Shown piece after piece: positions 1-6,786 of a stretch of 24,598 bases of DNA. This DNA is from a virus. A model generated the notes under the pieces. The model saw only the letters and a program-made list of their open reading frames with translations. It was not told where the DNA came from and ran no database searches. The stretch's first letter is position 1; every line of letters starts with the position of its first letter. The translations under genes were made by a program, and so were the position numbers. The DNA is taken from positions 1-24,598 of IMG/VR virus record IMGVR_UViG_3300049440_000488; one strand, given 5' to 3'.

Positions 1-363
1 GTGGAGTGTGAGCGTGCCTATCCCGCTCCGCCCGCTTTTGCCGTACGGGTCGTCTCCGCCATCGCGCTGGTCAGGGACGAGATGGCGCGGTTCATTCATC
101 AAAACAGCGCCTTGCAGCTCACCTTCGCCAAGGTTACTTATTTGCGTGATACCAGTTGCAACATCAATGGCACCGCTATCTGGGAGTACGCGGCGGGCTC
201 ACATCGTGTCAAAACCGCGCTTTACGTTGGATGGCGAAACAATACTCCAACCATCACGTGTGTTGAAGGCGAACCCGAAGCGGAAGATGAAACCGAAGCG
301 ACGGCCGGGTACATCGAGAATCAGCAAATGTACTCCGTGGCATTTGAGGAAAGAAACCGATGA
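1..363 (+). CDS. Hypothetical protein upstream of terminase
   Basis: A 120-residue reading frame begins with GTG at the very edge of the window, so the true start could lie further upstream. I do not recognise the family. The C-terminal third is acidic (EGEPEAEDETEA) and ends in MYSVAFEERNR. Its TGA stop overlaps the terminase ATG in an ATGA junction, which implies translational coupling and membership of the packaging operon. By position it could be a small terminase subunit or a packaging accessory protein, but no helix-turn-helix is obvious. A competing frame over the same bases (8-367) is rich in Pro, Ser and Arg and looks like a shadow. Confidence 0.5.
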   Translation: MECERAYPAPPAFAVRVVSAIALVRDEMARFIHQNSALQLTFAKVTYLRDTSCNINGTAIWEYAAGSHRVKTALYVGWRNNTPTITCVEGEPEAEDETEATAGYIENQQMYSVAFEERNR

Positions 364-2366
364 CTAAACCCAGCAAACGCCGGACAGTAAAGGACCGCAA
401 GAAACGACTTGACTCCGGTAGCGCACGTCAACTGCGAACAAAGGTCAAGTCTTCGCCCGCCTCGTCAGATATTGCCGATCATGAGACCTCCAGTGCATCA
501 GCATCTGCAAAGAAAACCAAAGTTCTCAAGCTCTCGCTCAAAGAGTTCGTCAAACGGGCATGGCGCATCCTTGAGCCTGTCAGTCCGCTCGTCTGGAACT
601 GGCATCTGGATCTCATCTGTGAATACCTCACGCTGGTCAGGAACGAAAAATTCAAAAAAGTTTGTGGCGATCTTGAAGGCATCATTTTCAACGTTCCTCC
701 GCGGACCATGAAGAGCCTGCTGATCACCGTTTTCTTTCCCATTTGGGTTTGGACCACCGATCCGTCGCGCCGTTTCATGTTCGTTTCGTACTCTGAGAAG
801 CTCAGCACACAGCACAGCATTTTCCGCCGTAGCATCCTTGAGTCAGAGTGGTACCAGAAAGAGTGGGGCAGCATCTTCACTTTGTCGCGTGATCAGAACG
901 TCAAGGGCCATTATGAGAATTCTGCGCGCGGCGTCATGTTCTCCACCGGCATGCAGGCCACGGCTACCGGCATGGGTGGTGATGTCTTGATCTTTGATGA
1001 TCCGCTCAACCCGGAACAAGCCATCAGCCAGGTGGAAAGGGAAGCCGTCAACCTGCGTTTTGATACCACTTTTCGCAGCCGCATCAATAATCCGGCAAAG
1101 GGCGTAAAGATCATTATTATGCAGCGCCTGCATGAGCTTGATCTCACCGGTCACGTGCTCGCCCGTGAAAGCAGCCGCTGGAAGCATGTCAGTCTGCCGG
1201 CGGTTGCTCCAAAAGACAAAGTTTGGGAATTTCCGTGGTCTAAGAAAATTGAAAATCAAAAATCCGGCGCGTTGCTCTGGCCTGCGCGTCTGCCGCAATC
1301 TTTTCTCGATAGCCAGCGCGTCGGCATGGGAAGCTGGGCTTTCAACGGACAATATCAGCAAACGCCCGCTCCGCTCGATGGCGGCATCATCAAGCGCCAA
1401 TGGGTTCGCTTCTATCGTCAATTACCAGAGAAGTTTGAGTTCATGGTCCAGTCCTGGGACTGCACGTTTAGCGGCGGCTGTGATAATGACTTCGTTGCGG
1501 GACAAGTTTGGGGCCGCTTCGGCGGAAAATATTTCATGCTGCCGTACCGCACTTATGACCGGCTTGATTTCGGCCCCACCATGGCCGCCATCAAGGCCTG
1601 CCATGCCAAATATCCTCAGGCGCACGCCGTGCTGATTGAAGATAAGGCCAACGGCCCGGCCATCATCAGTGAATTGCAGAAAGAAATCGCCGGCGTAGTT
1701 CCCGTAAATCCTGAAGGTGGGAAGCTTGCCCGCGCCCAGGCCACCGCGCCGCTGTGGGAATCCGGCAGCATTGAACTTCCCGATCCTCAGCTTTTCGGCT
1801 GCAACTGGATTGAAGATTACCTGCATAACATCTGCACATTTCCCAAGGCCGCGCATGATGATGATGTCGATGCCACTTCACAGGCCCTCATCTATATGCG
1901 CAGCCGTCTCGGCGGCGGCATCGTTGAGTTCTATCGTATGCAGGCGACTGGAGAACTTGCGCCCGGACAAACCATCAAGCCGTCTGAACGCGGCTCAAAA
2001 AATGGTCGTGGACCGCAGGCGACCTCGCCTGCGCCCAAGGACATTTCAGCTCCGGATTCTGTACTGGCCCGCAATGTACTGGCTGGCATAGCGCAGGGCA
2101 ATCAGATCCAGTGCAATTTCAAACAGTACCCAGAAGTCCGCGCGGCGCTGACCGACGTTGCGGTGAGATGGAGCGGATTGGAAGATCACCCTCATGCCTT
2201 GTGGGCATGCAGCGAGATTGAGCGATTGGATTTGTTGTTCTTGAATCGCAATGAGCCGGGGTTAATTTCGAGAACGACGGGACAAGGACAAGAAGGGGCA
2301 GATCAGAACCCCGCCGTCATCCCGAGTTCCGTAGATGAGGGCGCGTCTTCTTCAGCGCCCGAATAG
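360..2366 (+). CDS. terL: Phage terminase large subunit
   Basis: This is the packaging motor ATPase and nuclease that cuts concatemeric phage DNA and pumps it into the prohead through the portal. The ATPase domain shows a Walker A-like VPPRTMKS (112-119), Walker B VLIFDDP (209-215) and the coupling motif QRLHELDLTG (255-264). The RNase H-like nuclease follows, with acidic positions WD367, ED428 and the cluster HDDDVD (499-504). Residues 1-60 are basic and low-complexity. About 140 residues after the nuclease core form a Ser/Pro-rich linker and an unassigned tail, which makes this 668-aa protein longer than usual for the family. It overlaps the preceding gene by 4 nt. Both catalytic centres look intact. 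Confidence 0.93.
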   Translation: MTKPSKRRTVKDRKKRLDSGSARQLRTKVKSSPASSDIADHETSSASASAKKTKVLKLSLKEFVKRAWRILEPVSPLVWNWHLDLICEYLTLVRNEKFKKVCGDLEGIIFNVPPRTMKSLLITVFFPIWVWTTDPSRRFMFVSYSEKLSTQHSIFRRSILESEWYQKEWGSIFTLSRDQNVKGHYENSARGVMFSTGMQATATGMGGDVLIFDDPLNPEQAISQVEREAVNLRFDTTFRSRINNPAKGVKIIIMQRLHELDLTGHVLARESSRWKHVSLPAVAPKDKVWEFPWSKKIENQKSGALLWPARLPQSFLDSQRVGMGSWAFNGQYQQTPAPLDGGIIKRQWVRFYRQLPEKFEFMVQSWDCTFSGGCDNDFVAGQVWGRFGGKYFMLPYRTYDRLDFGPTMAAIKACHAKYPQAHAVLIEDKANGPAIISELQKEIAGVVPVNPEGGKLARAQATAPLWESGSIELPDPQLFGCNWIEDYLHNICTFPKAAHDDDVDATSQALIYMRSRLGGGIVEFYRMQATGELAPGQTIKPSERGSKNGRGPQATSPAPKDISAPDSVLARNVLAGIAQGNQIQCNFKQYPEVRAALTDVAVRWSGLEDHPHALWACSEIERLDLLFLNRNEPGLISRTTGQGQEGADQNPAVIPSSVDEGASSSAPE

Positions 2367-2675
2367 GAGCGAGGGATCTTTTGCTTGTTCAACAAGCGAG
2401 CATGTCGCGGCAAACTCACATCCGCGCAAGGTCGTGAGCTTCACACGTGCCGTCGCCAGGGCAACCCAATGACGCTCATTGGGCATAGACATCACCAACT
2501 CGAATGGCCCTCGGGTCGGCGGGAGCACCGTAATGCTTCTTCAGCTTCGCGATTAGCTTTTTGAATTCGGGCATTTAACGCCTGACAGCATAACTCAAGT
2601 ATGTTCAGCGAAACCCATGTGGCACAGCCGCCCTCGGCTGTGCGATTGTCGAAAGGCGCGGAACGTAACAGTCTT
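2367..2675. other. Intergenic region with two small palindromes
   Basis: No convincing gene lies here. Two hairpins can be seen. One at 2465-2483 has 8-bp arms CCCAATGA/TCATTGGG and a 3-nt loop. The other at 2622-2643 has 9-bp arms GCACAGCCG/CGGCTGTGC and a 4-nt loop, and resembles a REP-type unit. Terminase and the leftward gene beyond converge here, so the hairpins may help end both transcripts, although neither is followed by a T-tract. Confidence 0.55.
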
Positions 2676-3080
2676 TTACCCCGGCAGCCTGAACGCCCCA
2701 TCTTCGGTCTTTTCAATTTCGCCGGCTTCCGCCATGCGGCGCAACACGGTATGAATGGACGACAATAGATTTACCTGGCCCACGCCAATGCCCATCTTCA
2801 CCAGGTCCTCGCGGACATCGGTTGGGCTGAGCGCGGTCTGGTGTATGCGGAACAGCCGCCGTATGGAATCGGTAAATCCCGGCTTGGCGTCAATGCCAAA
2901 GCCCTCCACCATGAGCAGCTTGTCGATCTCCTCCGGGTCGGCGTCGCACAACTCGCCCAGGGCCTTGACTGTCTGCTTTAGTTTGCGGATCTTCTGCTCC
3001 AGAGCATCTCGTTTTTGCAGTTGTTCCAGCAGATCCTGCTTTGCTGTTGCGTATGCCTGCTTGTAAGTTTCGCGCGCCAT
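2676..3080 (-). CDS. Coiled-coil/winged-helix small protein (putative regulator)
   Basis: A 134-aa leftward protein sits inside the rightward phage structural region. Residues 1-45 (AKQDLLEQLQKRDALEQKIRKLKQ) form a charged amphipathic helix, likely a coiled coil. The C-terminal half (about 75-134) reads as a winged helix, with SPTDVREDLVKMGIG, then VLRRMAEAGEIEKTEDGAFRL as the recognition helix and wing. This pattern resembles HARE-HTH-like domains. The ATG follows a candidate promoter (3093-3121) whose -35 box lies in a perfect palindrome, which suggests autoregulation. A second protein with the same architecture (18625-19029) is carried by the transposon. The function is inferred only from the fold pattern. 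Confidence 0.65.
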   Translation of the reverse strand: MARETYKQAYATAKQDLLEQLQKRDALEQKIRKLKQTVKALGELCDADPEEIDKLLMVEGFGIDAKPGFTDSIRRLFRIHQTALSPTDVREDLVKMGIGVGQVNLLSSIHTVLRRMAEAGEIEKTEDGAFRLPG

Positions 3081-3092
3081 AAGTGTGTCTAA

Positions 3093-3131
3093 AGTCTAAG
3101 CAGTGTCTAAATAATTGTCAATAGTTGACAA
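3093..3131 (-). promoter_or_regulatory. Promoter and operator of the leftward winged-helix gene
   Basis: On the minus strand, TTGACA (3116-3121) and TAGACT (3093-3098) are 17 bp apart, just upstream of the ATG at 3080. The -35 box lies in a perfect 17-bp palindrome, TTGTCAATAGTTGACAA (3115-3131). Two copies of GTGTCTAAA (3085-3093 and 3103-3111) and a third GTCTAA between them cover the -10 and start region. This looks like a multi-site operator. The predicted leader is very short. Confidence 0.5.
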
Positions 3132-3186
3132 TGTCCGATAATAAGCGGAAAGTTCTCACAAAAATGAGAAAAAATGATTTTTACTA

Positions 3187-3216
3187 TTGACTTCAAAACA
3201 CGAGTTGTCGTATAAG
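3187..3216 (+). promoter_or_regulatory. Rightward sigma70-like promoter
   Basis: TTGACT (3187-3192) and TATAAG (3211-3216) are separated by 18 bp, in an AT-rich stretch that diverges from the leftward gene. An inverted repeat TTCTCA/TGAGAA (3153-3170) lies just upstream. Transcription would run into about 450 bp without a convincing gene before the ORF at 3682. Confidence 0.5.
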
Positions 3217-3681
3217 ATGTCTATGCAGGGCGGAAGTTGGTTCTGCATAGCCGGGAGCGGCGCCGGCTTAATCAAACGGCCTGCAACCTTTCCAAGGCCG
3301 GCGTATCGTTTGCGTCTGCTGCGGGAACCTCATTCTGGACTTTTGCATGTGGCGTCATCCGCCTGCCTCGGCAGGAATGCGCGCTCACATCGGAAGTAGG
3401 GCTTCAGGACCCTCGGGGGTTCTTGCTCCATCGCAGAATGATAGGTTCCCGAAAACCGTCAAAAAGTGCCCGCAAAATTTAAGCTCAAACAGGCTAACGC
3501 TTCTGCTAATGCTGCTGCTTTCAGGCCAGCCAAGGCTGAACTCTCTGACTTGAAGCCTGCAAGATAAAGACTGCCGTATCAAGTACCAAATACTAAATAC
3601 CAAGTACCAGGCACCAAATAATTCTGCCGTCCAGGCCGCTTCGATTGTTCACCGGTCTGCGTCCGGCGCAGAGGTGTTTCT
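3217..3681 (+). other. Transcribed-looking region with no clear gene
   Basis: It follows a good promoter but contains only short, overlapping, atypical frames. Visible structure includes ATGCAG/CTGCAT arms at 3223-3248, a CCTGCC/GGCAGG hairpin at 3362-3375, and a terminator-like AGGACCC/GGGTTCT stem at 3406-3423. A short open stretch (3445-3567, ending KAELSDLKPAR) is the most protein-like piece but has no proper start. A degenerate tandem repeat closes the region (3581-3620). Possibilities are a decayed gene, a leader RNA or a structured ncRNA. I cannot tell which. Confidence 0.4.
3581..3620. repeat. TACCAAATAC-type degenerate tandem repeat, copy 1
   Basis: This is a run of 7-10-bp units of the form TACCAAATAC/TACTAAATAC. 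A 25-nt core (3584-3608) matches positions 23053-23077 at 23 of 25 bases. It is intergenic and is probably a host-type dispersed repeat rather than a phage element. Confidence 0.6.
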
Positions 3682-3936
3682 ATGGCACACGATCATAACG
3701 GACGTGTCGGTCCGCCGCGCTGTGAAGAATGTAACGCACCCCTCAACGCAGATGAACGACGTTCGGTATCGGAGCTCTCGCGATCGCTCTGTGTCGACTG
3801 CTACTGCGCGCTCTATCCGTTTCCCGTCATGAAGAAGAAACGTCGTCGGCGTATCGCATTGCGTGCCAGTTCGTCGGCATTCTCACCCTTTGAGACTGCC
3901 ATACCGGCTGGTATCGAGTCTCTGCGGAGACCGTAA
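3682..3936 (+). CDS. Small zinc-ribbon protein (hypothetical)
   Basis: An 84-aa ORF begins with ATG after an AGAGGTG ribosome-binding site. It contains a CxxC-x19-CxxC arrangement (Cys14, Cys17, Cys37, Cys40) that should bind one zinc, in the style of small phage zinc-ribbon or DksA/TraR-like proteins. A basic stretch KKKRRRR follows at about 51-57. The last 25 residues are low-complexity. The ORF stands alone in an accessory zone. The zinc knuckle is seen in the sequence, but the role is unknown and the C-terminus may be decayed. Confidence 0.45.
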   Translation: MAHDHNGRVGPPRCEECNAPLNADERRSVSELSRSLCVDCYCALYPFPVMKKKRRRRIALRASSSAFSPFETAIPAGIESLRRP

Positions 3937-4046
3937 AACATCGCTCCTGAACGGATCCAATAATTCCGCTCTCAATAACTCACTTTTTACTCGATATGCC
4001 ATTCCAGACTCCGAGGTCGAGCCTTTGGGTGAGACCGAGCGCGGAG

Positions 4047-4081
4047 ACCCCAAAGCGCGCCGGGTTTGCGCGTTTTGGGGT
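4047..4081. repeat. Strong 13-bp hairpin
   Basis: Positions 4047-4059 pair with 4069-4081 over 13 bp (one G-T wobble) around a 9-nt loop. The stem starts ACCCC and ends with the CGCG core. It lies in the 369-bp gap between the zinc-ribbon ORF and the secreted protein. It could act as a bidirectional terminator, but its GC-rich palindrome without a T-tract also fits a dispersed host palindrome. No gene is evident in 3937-4305. Confidence 0.6.
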
Positions 4082-4154
4082 GCAGGGGTGAGGGAGCCAG
4101 CTCCGCTGCTGCATGGCGTGAGCCAACTAAAAAATAAATGCGATATCAAAATGC

Positions 4155-4216
4155 TTTGTCATCCTGAGCGATGCCCGAGGGGAGCATGGCGACCCAAGGG
4201 CGAGTCGAAGGACCTA
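4155..4216. repeat. Dispersed GTCATCCTGAGC...GAAGGACC repeat, copy 1
   Basis: This unit begins TGTCATCCTGAGCG and ends GAGTCGAAGGACC about 55 bp later. The same borders recur at 6614-6666 with a different centre. Such paired motifs are a common intergenic repeat type in some soil bacteria. Its presence inside the prophage suggests repeat spread after integration. Confidence 0.6.
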
Positions 4217-4305
4217 TGTATCTGGCCTTTCAAAGCCAGCAGAAATGCAAGCTCTGATCAGTATTGATCAATTTGTCGAAATCAAGAAATTACGGAGACA
4301 ATCTT

Positions 4306-4845
4306 ATGAACAAAAAAGCCGCATCCCTCTCTATTCTCGCCCTGTTGTGTGTCACTACGCTTTTCGTCTTCTCGCAAACTTCCAGCCAGTTCCCTGAGAT
4401 GGACAAAAACGGCAAGCCGGTGCTGCCGCGCCCCATGCCTCACCTGGTGTACTCTCCCACGGATCTGGCGCACAGCGGCGTTACTCTGCCGGCTTCAATC
4501 GGCGGCGCTACTCCAAACACCAACATCATTCGCGTTGGCGACGCGACCAAGATGACCGTCTTTGTTTCCTGCACCCAGAACGTAGATCTGGTCGTGAACG
4601 TCTATACTGCAGACGATCAGGGGCAATCCAGCCCGAACTTCACTCTTTATAACAGTTATGTCATTGCCACCGGCGTGGTTTCCGGGGCACAACAGGCATT
4701 CATCGCCAGTGAACTTGCCCCCAATGTCACCAGCGGGACACTGCAGATTCCGGTGCGTCTGCCTCAACTCGCAGTTTCTTTCTTTGAAAAGAACGACACA
4801 GCCGTCGCCGGCACCTGCACTGACCGCGTGATCGTCGGCTACTGA
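4306..4845 (+). CDS. Secreted protein of unknown function
   Basis: A 179-aa protein starts at ATG 4306 after ACGGAGA; the longer frame from 4264 begins with TTG and lacks such a site. Residues 1-23 form a signal peptide (basic MNKK, hydrophobic SILALLCVTTLFVF, then SQ). The mature part is Pro/Thr/Ser-rich and beta-like (KMTVFVSCTQNVDLVVNVYT), with two cysteines (VSCTQN and GTCTDR) that could form a disulfide. A signal peptide is unexpected in a capsid operon, so this is probably a lysogenic cargo gene acting outside the cytoplasm. I do not recognise a family. Confidence 0.65.
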   Translation: MNKKAASLSILALLCVTTLFVFSQTSSQFPEMDKNGKPVLPRPMPHLVYSPTDLAHSGVTLPASIGGATPNTNIIRVGDATKMTVFVSCTQNVDLVVNVYTADDQGQSSPNFTLYNSYVIATGVVSGAQQAFIASELAPNVTSGTLQIPVRLPQLAVSFFEKNDTAVAGTCTDRVIVGY

Positions 4846-4890
4846 CGTTGAAATTGAGTTAGATGCTTTCCGCGTGAAGACAAGTGTCAG

Positions 4891-4910
4891 GGCACGAGTT
4901 TACTCGTGCC
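4891..4910. repeat. REP-like hairpin GGCACGAG/CTCGTGCC
   Basis: A perfect 8-bp stem with a 4-nt TTTA loop sits between the secreted protein and the small gene at 5006. It is not followed by a T-tract. It looks like a short dispersed palindrome and could also slow transcription between the two genes. Confidence 0.5.
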
Positions 4911-5005
4911 GCAATGCGTCTCTGGGATTCACAATTCCTTGCTGCCGCAGGCTGGCGCGCAGCTCTCTATCAACACTGCAGAAGCGGTTTGGAGCGAAGC
5001 GACAT

Positions 5006-5173
5006 ATGAAATGGACAGGAGAATACGTTATCGATGACGCGGGCCAGTGCCGCTGGCATGAAGGCCTGCGCATTCACGATGAGCAAATGAAGTCCGCTTA
5101 CCGCAAGAACTCTCTCATTGAATTCATCATTGAAACTACCGCCGTGATGGGCGTGAAAGTGGGGATTGCCTGA
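5006..5173 (+). CDS. Small phage protein before portal
   Basis: A 55-aa protein beginning MKWTGEYVIDDAGQ, charged, ends in a hydrophobic IIETTAVMGVKVGIA stretch. The frame is open back to 4874, but that upstream portion is Arg/Ser/Cys-rich, spans the REP hairpin and looks non-coding, so the internal ATG with GGAG upstream is preferred. Only two bases separate its stop from the portal ATG, so it is probably co-translated with the portal. The function is unknown. Confidence 0.5.
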   Translation: MKWTGEYVIDDAGQCRWHEGLRIHDEQMKSAYRKNSLIEFIIETTAVMGVKVGIA

Positions 5174-5175
5174 CT

Positions 5176-6624
5176 ATGCCTGAAACACTCAATGGCGGAA
5201 AACTTACTGCCCTGGAACCCGGCTTCGTAGAGCGCGTCGGCCGCAAGCTGCGCAACACGCTCGACGTCTGGTTTGGTCCCGACCTGCCCATGGCGCCCAG
5301 CGCGCCCGCTGGTACTCCGCCGCGGACGCTCGATTATCCGGTCGGTTACAACATCAACATCCAGCCGCGCAACATGGAGCCAATCTCTTTTGACCAGATG
5401 CGCTCGCTGGCCGACTCGTTCGACCTTGTGCGCCTCTGCATTGAAACGCGCAAAGACCAGGTCAGCCGTATGCCCTGGGCGTTCCGCCTCAAGACTCAAC
5501 CCGGCGCGCCCAAGCGCTCGGCCAACACCAGCAACAGCGCCATTAGCGGCAATGACGATGAAGAGCAAGACCCGCGTCTCACACAACTCACAAATTTCTT
5601 TTCTTACCCGGACCGAGAACACAGTTGGCAGCAGTGGGTCCGCCTGCTGCTGGAAGACCTTCTCGTCCTGGACGCGCCAGTGCTCGTGCCCATCGTCTCT
5701 CAGGATGGAGAGCTGTGGTCTCCCGGAAAAACGCTTTATGCGTTGGAGGTCATTGACGGTTCCACCATCGCGCGCAAGATTGACGCAATGGGACGAACAC
5801 CGGCATCTCCGGCCATCGCATATCAGCAAATTCTCAAGGGCTTGCCCGCCGTCGATTTCACTGCTGACCAGCTCATCTATCGTCCGCGCAACGTGCGGGC
5901 ACACAAGTTTTTTGGCTTCTCGCCGGTCGAGCAGATCATTCTCACCATCAACATCGGACTTCGCCGCCAGATTCATCTACTGAATTACTACACTGAGGGC
6001 AACGTGCCGGAAGCCCTGGCGCAGGTCCCCAAGGAATGGTCGGCTGACCAGATCAGCGAATTCCAGGAATGGTTTGATAGCGCTCTGGCCGGGAACTCCG
6101 CCCGTCGCCGCCGGATCACCTTTGTTCCTGAGTGCGGTAATCTCCAGTTCACGCGCGATCCCATGCTGAAAGACGCGCTCGACGAATGGATCACCCGCAT
6201 CGTCTGTTACGCGTTTGGTCTCTCGCCGCAGCAATTTGTCAGCGTCATGAACCGCGCCACCGCTGAAACCAGCGTGGAGCAGGCCGCCGCGGAAGGCCTT
6301 GTGCCGATCCTTGGCTACCTGGCTGATACCATAAATTTCATCGTCGCTCGTCACTTCGGCTTTAACGACATCGAATTTGTCTGGGAGCAGGACCGCACTC
6401 TGAACCCGCTAGAGCAGGCCAAGATTGATGACATTTATGTTCGCGCGGGCGTGCTCTCTATCGACGAAGTTCGCGAAAGCCTCGGCAAACACCCCATCGG
6501 TGCGGGCAACGCTGTGATCACGACTCGAGGCGTTTTTCCCCTCGAGCTCAAAGGCGCACAGCAAAACCCTGAATCGCCAGAAGATATTCAAGCCGACGCA
6601 GAGGATAAAGCTCTGTCATCCTGA
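5176..6624 (+). CDS. Phage portal protein (HK97-like)
   Basis: A 482-aa portal protein forms the dodecameric DNA channel at the unique capsid vertex and docks the terminase. Family signatures include SFDLVRLCIETRKDQVSRMPW (about 87-107), the core around FGFSPVEQIILTINIGLRRQ, and the C-terminal FGLSPQQFVSV...TAETSVEQAA with VWEQDRTLNPLEQAKIDD. Its position between terminase and protease is canonical. The last codons and the TGA stop lie within a dispersed repeat (6614-6666), so the original C-terminus may have been replaced or clipped. Confidence 0.93.
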   Translation: MPETLNGGKLTALEPGFVERVGRKLRNTLDVWFGPDLPMAPSAPAGTPPRTLDYPVGYNINIQPRNMEPISFDQMRSLADSFDLVRLCIETRKDQVSRMPWAFRLKTQPGAPKRSANTSNSAISGNDDEEQDPRLTQLTNFFSYPDREHSWQQWVRLLLEDLLVLDAPVLVPIVSQDGELWSPGKTLYALEVIDGSTIARKIDAMGRTPASPAIAYQQILKGLPAVDFTADQLIYRPRNVRAHKFFGFSPVEQIILTINIGLRRQIHLLNYYTEGNVPEALAQVPKEWSADQISEFQEWFDSALAGNSARRRRITFVPECGNLQFTRDPMLKDALDEWITRIVCYAFGLSPQQFVSVMNRATAETSVEQAAAEGLVPILGYLADTINFIVARHFGFNDIEFVWEQDRTLNPLEQAKIDDIYVRAGVLSIDEVRESLGKHPIGAGNAVITTRGVFPLELKGAQQNPESPEDIQADAEDKALSS

Positions 6625-6666
6625 GCGGCACCGAGCGCCGCAGGCGTGAGGTAGAGTCGAAGGACC
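6614..6666. repeat. Dispersed GTCATCCTGAGC...GAAGGACC repeat, copy 2
   Basis: It has the same border motifs as the copy at 4155-4216. The left border TGTCATCCTGAGCG runs through the 3' end of the portal gene, coding Ser-Ser-stop. The centre (CGAGCGCCGCAGGCGTGAGG) differs from copy 1. Confidence 0.6.
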
Positions 6667-6749
6667 CCGACGATTCGAGTTGTAACAAAGGCGTGTCAGG
6701 GAGTTCTCACAAAACAAAGTTATTAGCACCATCCCGACAGATTCACCTT

Positions 6750-6772
6750 AGGCAGCTTACGGGCTGCCTTTT
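6750..6772 (+). terminator. Hairpin with T-tract before protease gene
   Basis: AGGCAGC (6750-6756) pairs with GCTGCCT (6763-6769) and runs into TTTT. It lies between portal and protease, just upstream of the protease ribosome-binding site. It is probably a weak or attenuating terminator that adjusts relative expression of portal and later head genes. Confidence 0.5.
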
Positions 6773-6786
6773 CCATTGGAGCCAAC

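Noticed and set aside
8-367. Alternative frame at the left edge
   Set aside because: Dominated by Pro, Ser and Arg. The frame from position 1 has normal composition and couples to terminase through ATGA.
3187-3553. Three overlapping small ORFs after the rightward promoter
   Set aside because: Each has atypical composition and lacks a ribosome-binding site. One begins on the -35 box itself. Treated as non-coding or decayed.
3581-3620. Possible CRISPR or iteron array
   Set aside because: The units are 7-10 bp, degenerate and without spacers. The pattern fits a simple intergenic tandem repeat.
5098-5976. Minus-strand ORF (292 codons) antisense to the portal gene
   Set aside because: It lies opposite a clear portal protein, has no ribosome-binding site and no recognisable domain.
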